A stretch of DNA of 64,000 nucleotides from Rhizobium sp. RM (lineage in GTDB: Bacteria > Pseudomonadota > Alphaproteobacteria > Rhizobiales > Rhizobiaceae): assembly GCF_013390595.1 (NCBI RefSeq), contig NZ_JACAWV010000012.1:1-64000 (forward strand), read 5' to 3'. A model generated the notes under the pieces. The model worked only from the letters and a program-made list of their open reading frames with translations. It had not been told where the DNA came from and did no database searches. The position numbers were made by a program, and so were the translations under genes. Position 1 is the first letter of the stretch; the number at the start of each line of letters is the position of its first letter. Shown here one piece after another: positions 16,686 to 25,148 of this stretch.

Positions 16686-17714
16686 TTATAGATTCTCGCG
16701 CAAGGAGATCTTCATTGGGATGGAAAAGATAACTGGTGACCGCTTGCGCTCTCCGACGATAGAGGCTTCCATATTCTGAACCGCGGCTTCGGCCACGCGC
16801 TCAAACTCATGACTGAGGGCAACGTCTATCAATTCCTCAATCAGGTGACCGGGAGTTTGATCGGATATCTCGGCACTTACAACCCGAACATTTCGATCTG
16901 GGCATTCTGCTAGTGCTTTGACAACGCCGTCGATACCCCCGCCACTCATGAAGATTCCGCTCAGATCTTTGTTCTCGGCCAGAAGCTGACGTGTCGCGAG
17001 GGAAGCGGTCTCGTCGTCTTCGTTCGTTTGCCTTGTCGGGAGGCGTGTAAGTTCGCACGTTGCTTCCTGAAGATAATTGAGGAAGCCTGCTTCATACTCT
17101 TTCTGGCACAGATACTGTTCAGAGCCAATCAGGACTGCGATCGTGCTGTTTGGTGGGCAAAGGCGAGACATGAACCATCCGGCTGTTCGCCCAAGTTTCC
17201 ATCCGTTGGTTCCAATAAAGCCTGTACGGTTTGACGCGGAAACATCTGAAAGCAGTGCCCAAAATGGGACGCCCCGTGCGGCAAGCTCGTTGATTGCCTG
17301 ATTGACGCGCGGATGTTCAATGCAAACACCGGCGATGCAATCGCATTCATCCGCAAGGCCGAGTAGGGCATCAGCGATCGAGCGTGGCGACATATCATCG
17401 ACATGACGAATAATGGCGCGCCCCTTGATTGTGGTCGAGGCGTGGGTTGCGTCAACCAATGCTTTTGCAAAGCTTCCATAAAGGTGCCGCTCACGCTTGT
17501 TGAGCACGAAACCCAGCGTTCTTGCCGGAGCATCTTCGGAAATTCGCTGGCGAAGGCTCGGAACGCCCTTGAAACCTATCTTCTGCGCGACGGATAGAAC
17601 ATGTTCGGCGGTGGCGCGTTGAACCGGGCCTCGCTTGTTCATGATGCGATCAACTGTCGAAACACTGACGCCTGCAGCTTTGGCAAGATCGATGATCGTA
17701 ACCCGGTTTTTCAT
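16686..17714 (-). CDS. LacI-family transcriptional regulator (first of three in the window)
   Basis: This is a 342-residue regulator with the LacI helix-turn-helix at its N-terminus (VTIIDLAKAAGVSVSTVDRIMN) and a type I periplasmic-binding-like effector domain. ATG 17714 starts exactly at the HTH; the frame to 17762 adds 16 unlikely residues. It follows the triheme cytochrome gene by 104 bases in the same direction, with an inverted repeat between. It resembles the LacI gene at 41.5-42.5 kb (shared STVDR, LLSD, GTN and GRTA segments), so the two are probably paralogues sensing related sugars or cyclitols. Confidence 0.85.
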   Translation of the reverse strand: MKNRVTIIDLAKAAGVSVSTVDRIMNKRGPVQRATAEHVLSVAQKIGFKGVPSLRQRISEDAPARTLGFVLNKRERHLYGSFAKALVDATHASTTIKGRAIIRHVDDMSPRSIADALLGLADECDCIAGVCIEHPRVNQAINELAARGVPFWALLSDVSASNRTGFIGTNGWKLGRTAGWFMSRLCPPNSTIAVLIGSEQYLCQKEYEAGFLNYLQEATCELTRLPTRQTNEDDETASLATRQLLAENKDLSGIFMSGGGIDGVVKALAECPDRNVRVVSAEISDQTPGHLIEELIDVALSHEFERVAEAAVQNMEASIVGERKRSPVIFSIPMKISLRENL

Positions 17715-17764
17715 GGCTTGATATCTGTTACACCGTTGAATGACTGACGGACCGGTTTTCAATG

Positions 17765-17797
17765 AGATATGGCAACGGGAGTCAAGCTGCCATATCT
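17765..17797. promoter_or_regulatory. inverted repeat between cytochrome c and lacI genes
   Basis: Perfect 10-base arms AGATATGGCA and TGCCATATCT flank a 13-base spacer, 51-83 bases upstream of the lacI start. No T-tract follows in either direction. It could be a LacI operator for autoregulation or an RNA stem that separates expression of cytochrome and regulator. Confidence 0.45.
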
Positions 17798-17818
17798 TTG
17801 AGCGACTTCGCTGCGCGT

Positions 17819-19138
17819 TCAGTTCGCAAAAAGGTTAGGTCGGGCGTTCAATTGCTTGCGCATCTTTGCGACGTCGCCTGAGCTTACCGGTGTTGCGGTA
17901 TTACCCCAACTGTTACGGATGTATGTGAGCGTTTCGGCAATCTGGCGATCATCCATTTTCCACTCAAACGAAGGCATGCCGGCACCCGTTGGTTTGTCAT
18001 GGGTCGCGACGGCGCGGGCACCAACCAACATTGCTCGAATAAGGTTGGTAGCATCATCTGCCATGACAGCGTTGCTCTTGGCGAAGGCCGGGATCATCGA
18101 CGGAATGCCTTCGCCCTGAAAGCCGTGGCAGGCCGAACAATTGACCTCGTAACGCAGCGCCGAAGCTACCATGCCCGGCTCGTCGGCGGGGATCGGCGCT
18201 GGAACGGTCGTCTTGCCTCCCTCGATCGATTTCAGGTAAATCGCGACCGCATGAAGGTCGGGATCGGTAAGGTATTGTGTCGAGTTCTCAACCGCTTCCG
18301 CCATCGGACCGGTGGCGATCGAAAGGTGGTTCGAACCGGTCTTCAGATATTCGACGATAGCCTCGTTGGACACGTCGCCAAGCCCGGTATGCGGGTTGCC
18401 TGTGATGTCGGGCGCAAACCATTCACCCAGATTTCCGCCTTCCAGGTAATTGCTTGCCATTTCAGCGCCGAGTGCGTTGCGCGGGCTGTGGCATGCTGCG
18501 CAGTGTCCGCCGCCTTCAACGATATATTTGCCGCGGTTCCACACGTCCGATTGCGCCGGGTTAGGGACGAAGCCGTTATTGTCGAAGAACAGCATGTTCC
18601 AGCCGGCCATGGCGAGACGGATATTGTACGGGAAATTCATCCCTGCATTCTCGTCCACCGCATGTGCCGCCGGCTCGACGTTGGACATGTAGGCCCACAG
18701 GTCATGCATGTCCTGGTCGGTCAGCTTGGCATAGGCGGTATAGGTCATCGCCGGATAAAGGAAACCCTTCGAACCCTGACCATGGCGCACGGCATCGAAA
18801 AAGTCCCGCTCCGTCATCGCGCCAATGCCCGTATCGCGATCCGGCGTGATGTTGGAGGACAAGAGCGTGCCGAAAGGCGTCTTGAACTCATAACCGCCAG
18901 CAAATGGTGATTTGCCGTGCTCGGTATGGCATGCCATGCAGTCGCCGGTTCGCATCACGTATTCGCCGCGCATGATGGCGTCCGGGTCGGTCGATTTGAA
19001 GTCCGCCAAGGCCACTTTGTCATCCGCCACTGAGGAGCGTCCAGTATTGAGACTGTCATAGACCCAAAACCCCACACCTGCAGCCGCGACCGCGCCGATG
19101 GCGGCAAAGCCGCCGAGTATCTTTTTCCAGTTTGGCAT
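17819..19138 (-). CDS. triheme cytochrome c subunit of a membrane-bound dehydrogenase
   Basis: This is a 439-residue cytochrome c with three haem sites, CMACH (67-71), CAACH (213-217) and CSACH (334-338), each in its own class I domain. A hydrophobic N-terminal segment (about 7-27) serves as signal or membrane anchor, so the protein faces the periplasm. It is the electron-transfer subunit for gluconate 2-dehydrogenase-type (GADH/FDH) complexes, passing electrons from the FAD subunit to ubiquinone. It lies three bases after the FAD-subunit gene. Confidence 0.9.
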   Translation of the reverse strand: MPNWKKILGGFAAIGAVAAAGVGFWVYDSLNTGRSSVADDKVALADFKSTDPDAIMRGEYVMRTGDCMACHTEHGKSPFAGGYEFKTPFGTLLSSNITPDRDTGIGAMTERDFFDAVRHGQGSKGFLYPAMTYTAYAKLTDQDMHDLWAYMSNVEPAAHAVDENAGMNFPYNIRLAMAGWNMLFFDNNGFVPNPAQSDVWNRGKYIVEGGGHCAACHSPRNALGAEMASNYLEGGNLGEWFAPDITGNPHTGLGDVSNEAIVEYLKTGSNHLSIATGPMAEAVENSTQYLTDPDLHAVAIYLKSIEGGKTTVPAPIPADEPGMVASALRYEVNCSACHGFQGEGIPSMIPAFAKSNAVMADDATNLIRAMLVGARAVATHDKPTGAGMPSFEWKMDDRQIAETLTYIRNSWGNTATPVSSGDVAKMRKQLNARPNLFAN

Positions 19139-19141
19139 GGA

Positions 19142-20917
19142 TCAGCCCTCCACCAATGCGCCGGGACTGCGGACATAGTTTTCACGGATGGCGCGAGCGG
19201 CGCGAAGTGCAAGCGCGCCGACAGTGCCGGTCGGGTTGTAGCCGCCATTGTTCGGGAAGGCAGAGGCGCCGACGACGAAGACGTTATGGCAATCCCAGCT
19301 TTGCAGATAAGGGTTGACTGCCGACGTGTTCGGGTCGGCCCCCATCACGGCACCACCGATCGTGTGGTTGGAAGCAACAATTGCGGTGGTGAACGGTTTG
19401 GCTGCGAAGTTGAAAGGCTCGACATGCGACGCGCCCATCTGTTTACCGATCTCGACGGCGCGATCCATAGTGAATTTCGCCATGGCACGGTCGTTTCGGG
19501 CATAGTCGTAGGTCAGTCGCAGAAGTGGTACACCGTACCGGTCCTTGTAAGTCGGGTCGAGGTCGAGATAGCCGTGCTTGGTGGGCATCGACGTGCCCTG
19601 GTTAAACAGCACGCCGTAATTCTGGTAATATTTCGAATAGGCCTTCTTGAAGCCGGAGCCCCAGCGCGGCGTACCCGGCGGCAGGTTATTGGCCTTGGCG
19701 ATCGGCGCGCCATCGCGCGACAGCGTCAGGATGCCCGCGCCCCCGATGAAGTCCAGATCGGAATGGTCGAAATTGTCGCCGTTATAATCGTCGATCTGCG
19801 AGCCGAGGCCGCCGGTCCCGATGAACGGATTGATCTTGTCGCCCTCGAACCACAGGTCTGCGCCTGAAACAGTCTGGAACGAGAAGTTTCGGCCGATCGT
19901 CCCTTCCGAGGTGATCGGGTCGTAGGGTTTGCCGATCTGCGAGTTCAAGAGCAGGCGGACATTGTCCATCTGAAACGCCGTCAGGCAGACGATGTCAGCC
20001 GGTTGCTCGATCTCATTGCCGGCCTCGTCGATATAGGTAACGCCCGTCGCGGTCTTGCCGTCGGCAGCCTTGTTGACGCGTGTGACGTATCCCTTGGTGA
20101 TGACGGTGAAGTTGGGCTGGCGCATCAGTGCCGGAAACACACAGGCCTGCGGGCTCGATTTCGAATAGTTGCCGCAGCCATAATAGAGACAGAAACCGCA
20201 ATAGGTGCATGGCCCCATGCTAACACCAAGCGGGTTCACATAGGCCTGCGAAACGTTGGCGCAGGGAATGGTGAACGGGTTAAGCCCCATCTCCGTCGTT
20301 GCCTTGTTGAAGATCTCCATCATCCGTAGGGTCTTAAGCTTCGGGGTCGGATATTCGCGCGAGCGTGGACCCTCGAAAACGTTGCCTTCCCTAGAGATTT
20401 CGCCCTTCAGGTTACCGGCTTTGCCAGCGATACCGGAAATCCGCTCCCAGCGGTCATAATCCTGTTCCAGGTCATCATATGTGATGCCCCAGTCCTGCAA
20501 CTGCAGCTCGCCGTCTTCGGCGCGGGCCATGCCGTAACGCTCGATCGTGCGTTTGCGCACCTCGAAATCCCAAGGCGTGAAGCGCCAGGCCATGCCGGCC
20601 CAGTGGAAGCCTTGGCCACCCGTTCCGCCGCCCAGTTCGAAAATGCCGAAATCACGCTGCGGTACCGCTGTCTGGTTCAGGTTATTGCGCATCGTCACTG
20701 TGTTGTCGCGCGGCGGCGCCAGCAACTCCTTTCGCGAACTCCAGCGAAGTTCGTCGGGATCGACAGCCGGCGGGGTGTGGGTAGATGTGTCGAGCCAGGG
20801 ACCGCGATCGATTGCGACCACGTTCATCCCGGCGCGGGAAAGTTCTTCGGCGATGAGCGAGCCAGCCCAGCCGAGACCGACGACAACGGCGTCGGCCTTT
20901 GGACGTTTTGTAACCAT
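19142..20917 (-). CDS. GMC-family FAD dehydrogenase, large subunit (gluconate 2-dehydrogenase-like)
   Basis: This is a 591-residue GMC oxidoreductase. The N-terminal FAD fold has GLGWAGS (14-20), GTGGQGFHWAGMAWR lies at about 98-112, and the C-terminal NNGGYNPTGTVGALALRAA closes the flavin site with ASNHTIGG nearby. A cysteine cluster (C237, C240, C243, C248, with C219 and C259 near) fits the iron-sulfur cluster of fructose and glucose dehydrogenase relatives. The catalytic subunit works with the neighbouring cytochrome and small subunit at the periplasmic membrane face. Substrate could be a sugar acid, polyol or cyclitol; the inositol genes next door make the last attractive. Confidence 0.85.
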   Translation of the reverse strand: MVTKRPKADAVVVGLGWAGSLIAEELSRAGMNVVAIDRGPWLDTSTHTPPAVDPDELRWSSRKELLAPPRDNTVTMRNNLNQTAVPQRDFGIFELGGGTGGQGFHWAGMAWRFTPWDFEVRKRTIERYGMARAEDGELQLQDWGITYDDLEQDYDRWERISGIAGKAGNLKGEISREGNVFEGPRSREYPTPKLKTLRMMEIFNKATTEMGLNPFTIPCANVSQAYVNPLGVSMGPCTYCGFCLYYGCGNYSKSSPQACVFPALMRQPNFTVITKGYVTRVNKAADGKTATGVTYIDEAGNEIEQPADIVCLTAFQMDNVRLLLNSQIGKPYDPITSEGTIGRNFSFQTVSGADLWFEGDKINPFIGTGGLGSQIDDYNGDNFDHSDLDFIGGAGILTLSRDGAPIAKANNLPPGTPRWGSGFKKAYSKYYQNYGVLFNQGTSMPTKHGYLDLDPTYKDRYGVPLLRLTYDYARNDRAMAKFTMDRAVEIGKQMGASHVEPFNFAAKPFTTAIVASNHTIGGAVMGADPNTSAVNPYLQSWDCHNVFVVGASAFPNNGGYNPTGTVGALALRAARAIRENYVRSPGALVEG

Positions 20918-20956
20918 GTATATTGCCTTGGTGTAAATTCGTGCGGAGAGGGCGTG

Positions 20957-21685
20957 TCAGTCCTTGGGAATTAGGCTGACTGGGACGAGGTTGAGTTCCT
21001 GTCCGGTGCGATCGGTGTAGGCGCGGTAATCGTAGCGCGCGCCCGGAAACCCGATCATCTTCCAGCCGGCCATGTCTTTGTTGCCGCCATAGAGCGGATC
21101 GGCGAAGTAACCTTCGCGGACATTCATCAGCATCAGCTCGAAGAAGGCCTTGGTATTGACGTCCTTGCCGAGGTCGATCTCGCCTATTTCCATCCCGGAA
21201 AGGATCTCGTCCTGGCGATTAGGTTGCAGGTCGGCGAAGGATGCGCCGTCCGTCTTGCGGGCATAGGTCTCGAGAGCCTTTAGACCGGTACGGTAACGCT
21301 CCCGCGGAGTGGCGATGAACTGCGCCTTCTGCAGCATTTGCTCTTCGTGCGGCTGCGCTGGACCCTCTCGATAGACCGACGCTCCTTCCCCAAACGCGCC
21401 GGAAAGCTGGGCGTCGAGGAAGTCAAGACAGCCTGCTTCCGAGGCAGAGGGGCCTAGATCGTCGCCTGGAATGAACCGATCAAAGACCGCCTTCAGGGTC
21501 TTCACCTCACGGTCATCGGTAAGGAATGCGCGGGCACCCCCACGCTTTATCGTCTTTGGCAAGAAATTTGGGTCAAGTGCCATATCCTGCGGATATCCGT
21601 GCAGGACCTCAGCGTTTGCTTTTTTTGCTGCCACCGGTGCCGCAATAAGGGCTCCGAGCGAAAACAGTGCTTCTCTTCGTTTCAT
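20957..21685 (-). CDS. gluconate 2-dehydrogenase subunit 3-like small subunit
   Basis: This is a 242-residue small subunit of the three-component dehydrogenase. MKRREALFSLGALIAAPVAA is a twin-arginine-like signal, consistent with co-export of the folded FAD subunit. Conserved features include RFIPGDDLGPSASEAGCLDFLD and the C-terminal DMAGWKMIGFPGARYDYR typical of the family. ATG 21685 begins at the signal; the longer frame to 21862 adds a basic, non-conserved leader. It is first in the minus-strand operon, 39 bases before the FAD-subunit gene. Confidence 0.85.
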   Translation of the reverse strand: MKRREALFSLGALIAAPVAAKKANAEVLHGYPQDMALDPNFLPKTIKRGGARAFLTDDREVKTLKAVFDRFIPGDDLGPSASEAGCLDFLDAQLSGAFGEGASVYREGPAQPHEEQMLQKAQFIATPRERYRTGLKALETYARKTDGASFADLQPNRQDEILSGMEIGEIDLGKDVNTKAFFELMLMNVREGYFADPLYGGNKDMAGWKMIGFPGARYDYRAYTDRTGQELNLVPVSLIPKD

Positions 21686-22060
21686 CGGATACTTTCGATC
21701 GAACACGCGCCATCGGCCGCGGAATGACCGAAGACATGCTCGTTTGATTGGTGGAAAAGGACGTTTAGGAGGCCGGCCGAAACCAGTGCTCAACCCCGCG
21801 AATGGGGTGCTATTAAAAACGTGTGTTCGGCGGATGCGTGCCGAAAAGACAGATTGAACCAATGGATCGATATAAGGGGCGTTGGCTGGTCTGAATGTTC
21901 CAAAACATCTCTACCTCATGCCTCCCTCCGACCTCCCTATCGCCGTGCATCTGACGCGACAAGACGCCGCAATGCGAATTCAATGACGAACCGCAAAACT
22001 CTTTCAATTTGAATGAGAGATTGAGGCATCGATCGCGCGGGCTGGGCCCTCAGAATGGAT
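21686..22060. other. intergenic region upstream of the dehydrogenase operon
   Basis: No gene is supported here. It must hold the promoter of the minus-strand dehydrogenase operon. Visible elements are a small ACCCC/GGGGT hairpin (21793-21808) and an inverted repeat CTCTTTCAA-T-TTGAATGAG (21999-22017, one mismatch), 43 bases beyond the stop of the next lacI gene. The repeat could be an operator or a weak terminator. Confidence 0.4.
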
Positions 22061-23074
22061 TCAGCAATTTTCGATAGTGTGGAGTTGAACCGGCGTCATG
22101 AGCGAGGCTGGGGGATCTTCCTTGCGTCCAAAGAAAGCTGCGAGTGCCTCAATCGCAGTGCGAACCTCGAAAACCGGTCCTTGGTCGATGACCACGTCGA
22201 TCAGGCCCTTTCGAAGCAATTGTCGTCTGTCGTCCGTCAATTCGTGAGTTATGAAGACGATTTCTCCGGCTCGGCCCAGGGATTCAACGGCATTAACGAC
22301 GGATGACGCTCCCGCTGACGCGTTGTAGATGCCGCGAATGGCGCAGTTGCGTTTCAAAGCGCTGAAAACGAGATCCCCCGCCCGTTCAGCGCGCTCAAGA
22401 CTTTCGAGCACGTCAGTTATACGGCAATCAGGATAGCGTTCGTTCAAGACGGCACGGAATCCGGCTTCACGCTCTTCATGTCCCATCATGCTTAGCATGC
22501 CGGAAACCACAAGGACATCTCCACCGCCCTTGCCCAGAAGGCGCCCCATCATATCCCCGGCAATTCTGCCGGCCTTGACGTTGTCGGGACCGACGTAGGC
22601 AAAACGCTCCGAGCCTGCGATGTCTGTGACAAGCGTGATCACCGGCTTGCCCAACCTGCCAAATTCTCGCAATGCCGCGGCAATACTTTCATCTGCCGCA
22701 CTGACAATTACCAATCCATCGCATGTCTTCAGCAGGCTCCTGATCAGGCTAGCTGTTGCACCCGGCTTCGCCGGCTCGATGTGATAGATCCGGAATTGAA
22801 AATTGAACTGTGGAAAATCCCGCATTGCTGCCTCAAAATTAGTCTGGACAGCGGCGTGAAAAGGGTTTTCGGGGCGCTGTAGCAACACCGCAATCCTGAG
22901 CGTTCGGGCCGCCCTCTGATTGAGAGCACGATCAATCTTGAGCTTGCGAGCCCATTCGACAACGCGTCTTTCCTTCGCTTCCGTGACGCCGCCGCGATTA
23001 TTGAGAACCCGGTCAACGGTCGAAAGCGAAACGTTTGCAGCTCCGGCTATGTCCTTGGCCGTGATCTTTCCCAT
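22061..23074 (-). CDS. LacI-family transcriptional regulator (second of three)
   Basis: This 337-residue LacI regulator has ITAKDIAGAANVSLSTVDRVLN at the N-terminus and a periplasmic-binding-like sensor domain. ATG 23074 has GGAGG eight bases upstream; the frame to 23107 runs through the operator. It is divergent from a block of four inositol-type catabolic genes, with a perfect inverted repeat in the 121-base gap that overlaps its leader. I infer that it represses itself and that block, with an inositol or related sugar as inducer. Confidence 0.85.
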   Translation of the reverse strand: MGKITAKDIAGAANVSLSTVDRVLNNRGGVTEAKERRVVEWARKLKIDRALNQRAARTLRIAVLLQRPENPFHAAVQTNFEAAMRDFPQFNFQFRIYHIEPAKPGATASLIRSLLKTCDGLVIVSAADESIAAALREFGRLGKPVITLVTDIAGSERFAYVGPDNVKAGRIAGDMMGRLLGKGGGDVLVVSGMLSMMGHEEREAGFRAVLNERYPDCRITDVLESLERAERAGDLVFSALKRNCAIRGIYNASAGASSVVNAVESLGRAGEIVFITHELTDDRRQLLRKGLIDVVIDQGPVFEVRTAIEALAAFFGRKEDPPASLMTPVQLHTIENC

Positions 23075-23088
23075 GCTTAGAACCTCCA

Positions 23089-23108
23089 TTTGAAGAAATC
23101 TCTTCAAA
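23089..23108. promoter_or_regulatory. probable LacI operator in divergent promoter
   Basis: This perfect inverted repeat has 8-base arms, TTTGAAGA and TCTTCAAA, around AATC. It overlaps the lacI leader and lies about 90 bases before the divergent Gfo/Idh/MocA gene. The size and symmetry fit a LacI dimer site. Confidence 0.65.
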
Positions 23109-23195
23109 AATAGAATACCGCGTCAAGAGCCTAAAGCTATCATCTTCTCCAACCGAACGTCATGGAGGGCGCTTCGGGGCAGGGAGGCTAAATAC

Positions 23196-24203
23196 ATGAT
23201 CGAGCTCGCCGTTTTTGGCGCGGGCCGCATTGGGCAGGTGCACGCCCTGAATGCGGCCGCCCACCCTTCAGTGCGCCTGAAATACATCGTTGACCCCGTA
23301 GCTAGCGAGCATCGCGACCATCTGGCAATCCAAACCCATGCCGTGCTCTGCGAGCCGGAAGTGGTCTTCGCCGATCCCGACGTCACAGGCGTCATCATAG
23401 CAAGTTCCACTGATACCCATGCGAAACTTCTTTTGCGGGCGGCCCGAGCAGGCAAAGCCGTATTCTGTGAGAAGCCGGTCAGCCTTGATTTTTCAACCGT
23501 CGTGGACGTCACAAGCAAGGTTGAAAAATCCGGTATAGCCTGCCTCCTGGGATTCCAACGCCGATATGATCCGGATTTTCGTCTGATCCGAGAGAGAATT
23601 GTGAGCGGGCAGGCTGGCCGATTGGAGCATATCGTCATGCACACGCGCGATCCGTCACCGCCGCCACGCGTTTATGTCGAGCGGTCGGGCGGAATGTTCA
23701 GAGACCAGGCAATTCATGATTTCGACATGGCCAGATATCTCCTTGGAGAGGAAATTGCCATCGTCTACGCCGCTGGAAACAGCTTAATAGATCCGGAGAT
23801 CAAAGCCGCAGGTGACATAGACACGGCAATGATCACACTGACCTCGGTTTCGGGCCGCTTCGTCCAGATGATCAATTGCCGGCGAGCGCCCTTTGGCTAC
23901 GATCAGAGGCTCGAGGCCCTTTGTTCCAACGAGGTGCTCTACGTCGAAAACCGGCCGCAACGAGGCGTCATGATCGCCGATGCAAACGGTTTTCATTCCT
24001 CGACACCCATGAGCTATTTCATTGAACGGTTTGCCGACGCCTATCGCGCAGAAATGCACGCCTTTGTCGACATGATCGACAATGGCTCCAAACCCCTTGC
24101 TGGGATCCGTGATGGGCTGGAGGCGCAGCGCCTTGCCGAGGCGGCCATCGTTTCGATGAAAACTGGCTCACCCGTCCGCATCAGTCACGACTGGCACCCT
24201 TGA
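23196..24203 (+). CDS. Gfo/Idh/MocA oxidoreductase, inositol 2-dehydrogenase-like
   Basis: This is a 335-residue NAD-dependent sugar/cyclitol dehydrogenase. GAGRIGQVHA is the Rossmann turn, CEKPVSLD gives the conserved lysine, and GGMFRDQAIHDFDMARYLLG holds the catalytic aspartate and histidine region. It shares the FQRRYD segment with myo-inositol 2-dehydrogenases (compare FMRRYD of the protein at 34.6-35.7 kb). GGGAGG precedes ATG 23196 by eight bases. It leads the plus-strand block divergent from lacI and may act on myo-inositol or an isomer. Confidence 0.85.
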   Translation: MIELAVFGAGRIGQVHALNAAAHPSVRLKYIVDPVASEHRDHLAIQTHAVLCEPEVVFADPDVTGVIIASSTDTHAKLLLRAARAGKAVFCEKPVSLDFSTVVDVTSKVEKSGIACLLGFQRRYDPDFRLIRERIVSGQAGRLEHIVMHTRDPSPPPRVYVERSGGMFRDQAIHDFDMARYLLGEEIAIVYAAGNSLIDPEIKAAGDIDTAMITLTSVSGRFVQMINCRRAPFGYDQRLEALCSNEVLYVENRPQRGVMIADANGFHSSTPMSYFIERFADAYRAEMHAFVDMIDNGSKPLAGIRDGLEAQRLAEAAIVSMKTGSPVRISHDWHP

Positions 24204-24219
24204 GAAAGTAGGCATTACT

Positions 24220-25125
24220 ATGAATATCACCAATCTTCTGCCCGAAGGTGTCAGGATTGCCGTCAGCCCGTTATCATGGGTGAACGATGTGCTTGAAGAT
24301 CTCGGACGCGACATACCGCTAGAGACCTGTCTCAACGATGCGGCGGCAATCGGCTATAAAGGTGTCGAGTTGGGTCGAAAGTTTCCCCGAGAGGTGGCAG
24401 TGCTTCGCCCGCTCTTGCAGAGCCACGACCTGGAACTCGCCTCCGGCTGGTACTCGGGGGAGCTTGCGGAACGTGGCGTTGATGCTGAGATGGCCGCGGT
24501 GGCCGCTCACGCAGCCCTCCTGCGCGATATGGGCAGTAAGGTTCTAGTCTACGGCGAGGTAGCGATGATGACGCCAGGCGCCCCCCTTGATTCACCGATG
24601 TCCGAACGCCTCATCATGCCAACGGCAGATCTTGCCGCCTATGCTTCCAGATTGACGGAATTCGCAAAGCGCCTTCGCGGAGCGTACGGTCTGAAACTCG
24701 CCTATCATCATCACCTGATGATGGTCGCAGAGACCTTCGACGAGATTTCCTCGCTCTTCGACAGGGCGGGGCGGGAGGTAGGGCTTCTGCTTGATACCGG
24801 ACATGCCGCCGGTGGTGGGTTCGAGTACGCGAGGCTGATTGACCGTTTCGGCGATCGTATCAACCACATCCATCTGAAGGATATGCGTGAGCCCGTAATG
24901 GCAGACGTCCGTGGCAACGATCTCAGCTTTAATGCTGGTGTGCGCGCCGGCATGTTCACTGTTCCTGGTGACGGCAATGTCGATTTCGGCCCCGTCGTGC
25001 GCTTTGTTCGCAATGATTATCAGGGCTGGCTTGTTATCGAGGCTGAACAGGATCCGGCCAACGCACCGCCGCGGCCAGCAGTGACCCGAGCCTTCCTTCA
25101 CATGCACGACCTTTTCGCAGCTTGA
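24220..25125 (+). CDS. iolE: inosose dehydratase-like TIM-barrel protein (second IolE)
   Basis: This is a 301-residue xylose-isomerase-like TIM barrel. It matches the canonical IolE at 29.1-30.0 kb: both have [47 protein letters not shown] and [10 protein letters not shown] motifs, the metal and substrate residues of 2-keto-myo-inositol dehydratase. It starts 16 bases after the Gfo/Idh gene. A second copy suggests a separate branch for another inosose, such as one from scyllo- or chiro-inositol, under its own LacI control. Confidence 0.85.
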   Translation: MNITNLLPEGVRIAVSPLSWVNDVLEDLGRDIPLETCLNDAAAIGYKGVELGRKFPREVAVLRPLLQSHDLELASGWYSGELAERGVDAEMAAVAAHAALLRDMGSKVLVYGEVAMMTPGAPLDSPMSERLIMPTADLAAYASRLTEFAKRLRGAYGLKLAYHHHLMMVAETFDEISSLFDRAGREVGLLLDTGHAAGGGFEYARLIDRFGDRINHIHLKDMREPVMADVRGNDLSFNAGVRAGMFTVPGDGNVDFGPVVRFVRNDYQGWLVIEAEQDPANAPPRPAVTRAFLHMHDLFAA

Positions 25126-25148
25126 CCCGATTGGAACGGAGAGAGGCC

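Noticed and set aside
16510-16779. 89-codon plus-strand frame after iclR
   Set aside because: Overlaps the end of the lacI gene on the other strand and resembles no protein; treated as chance.
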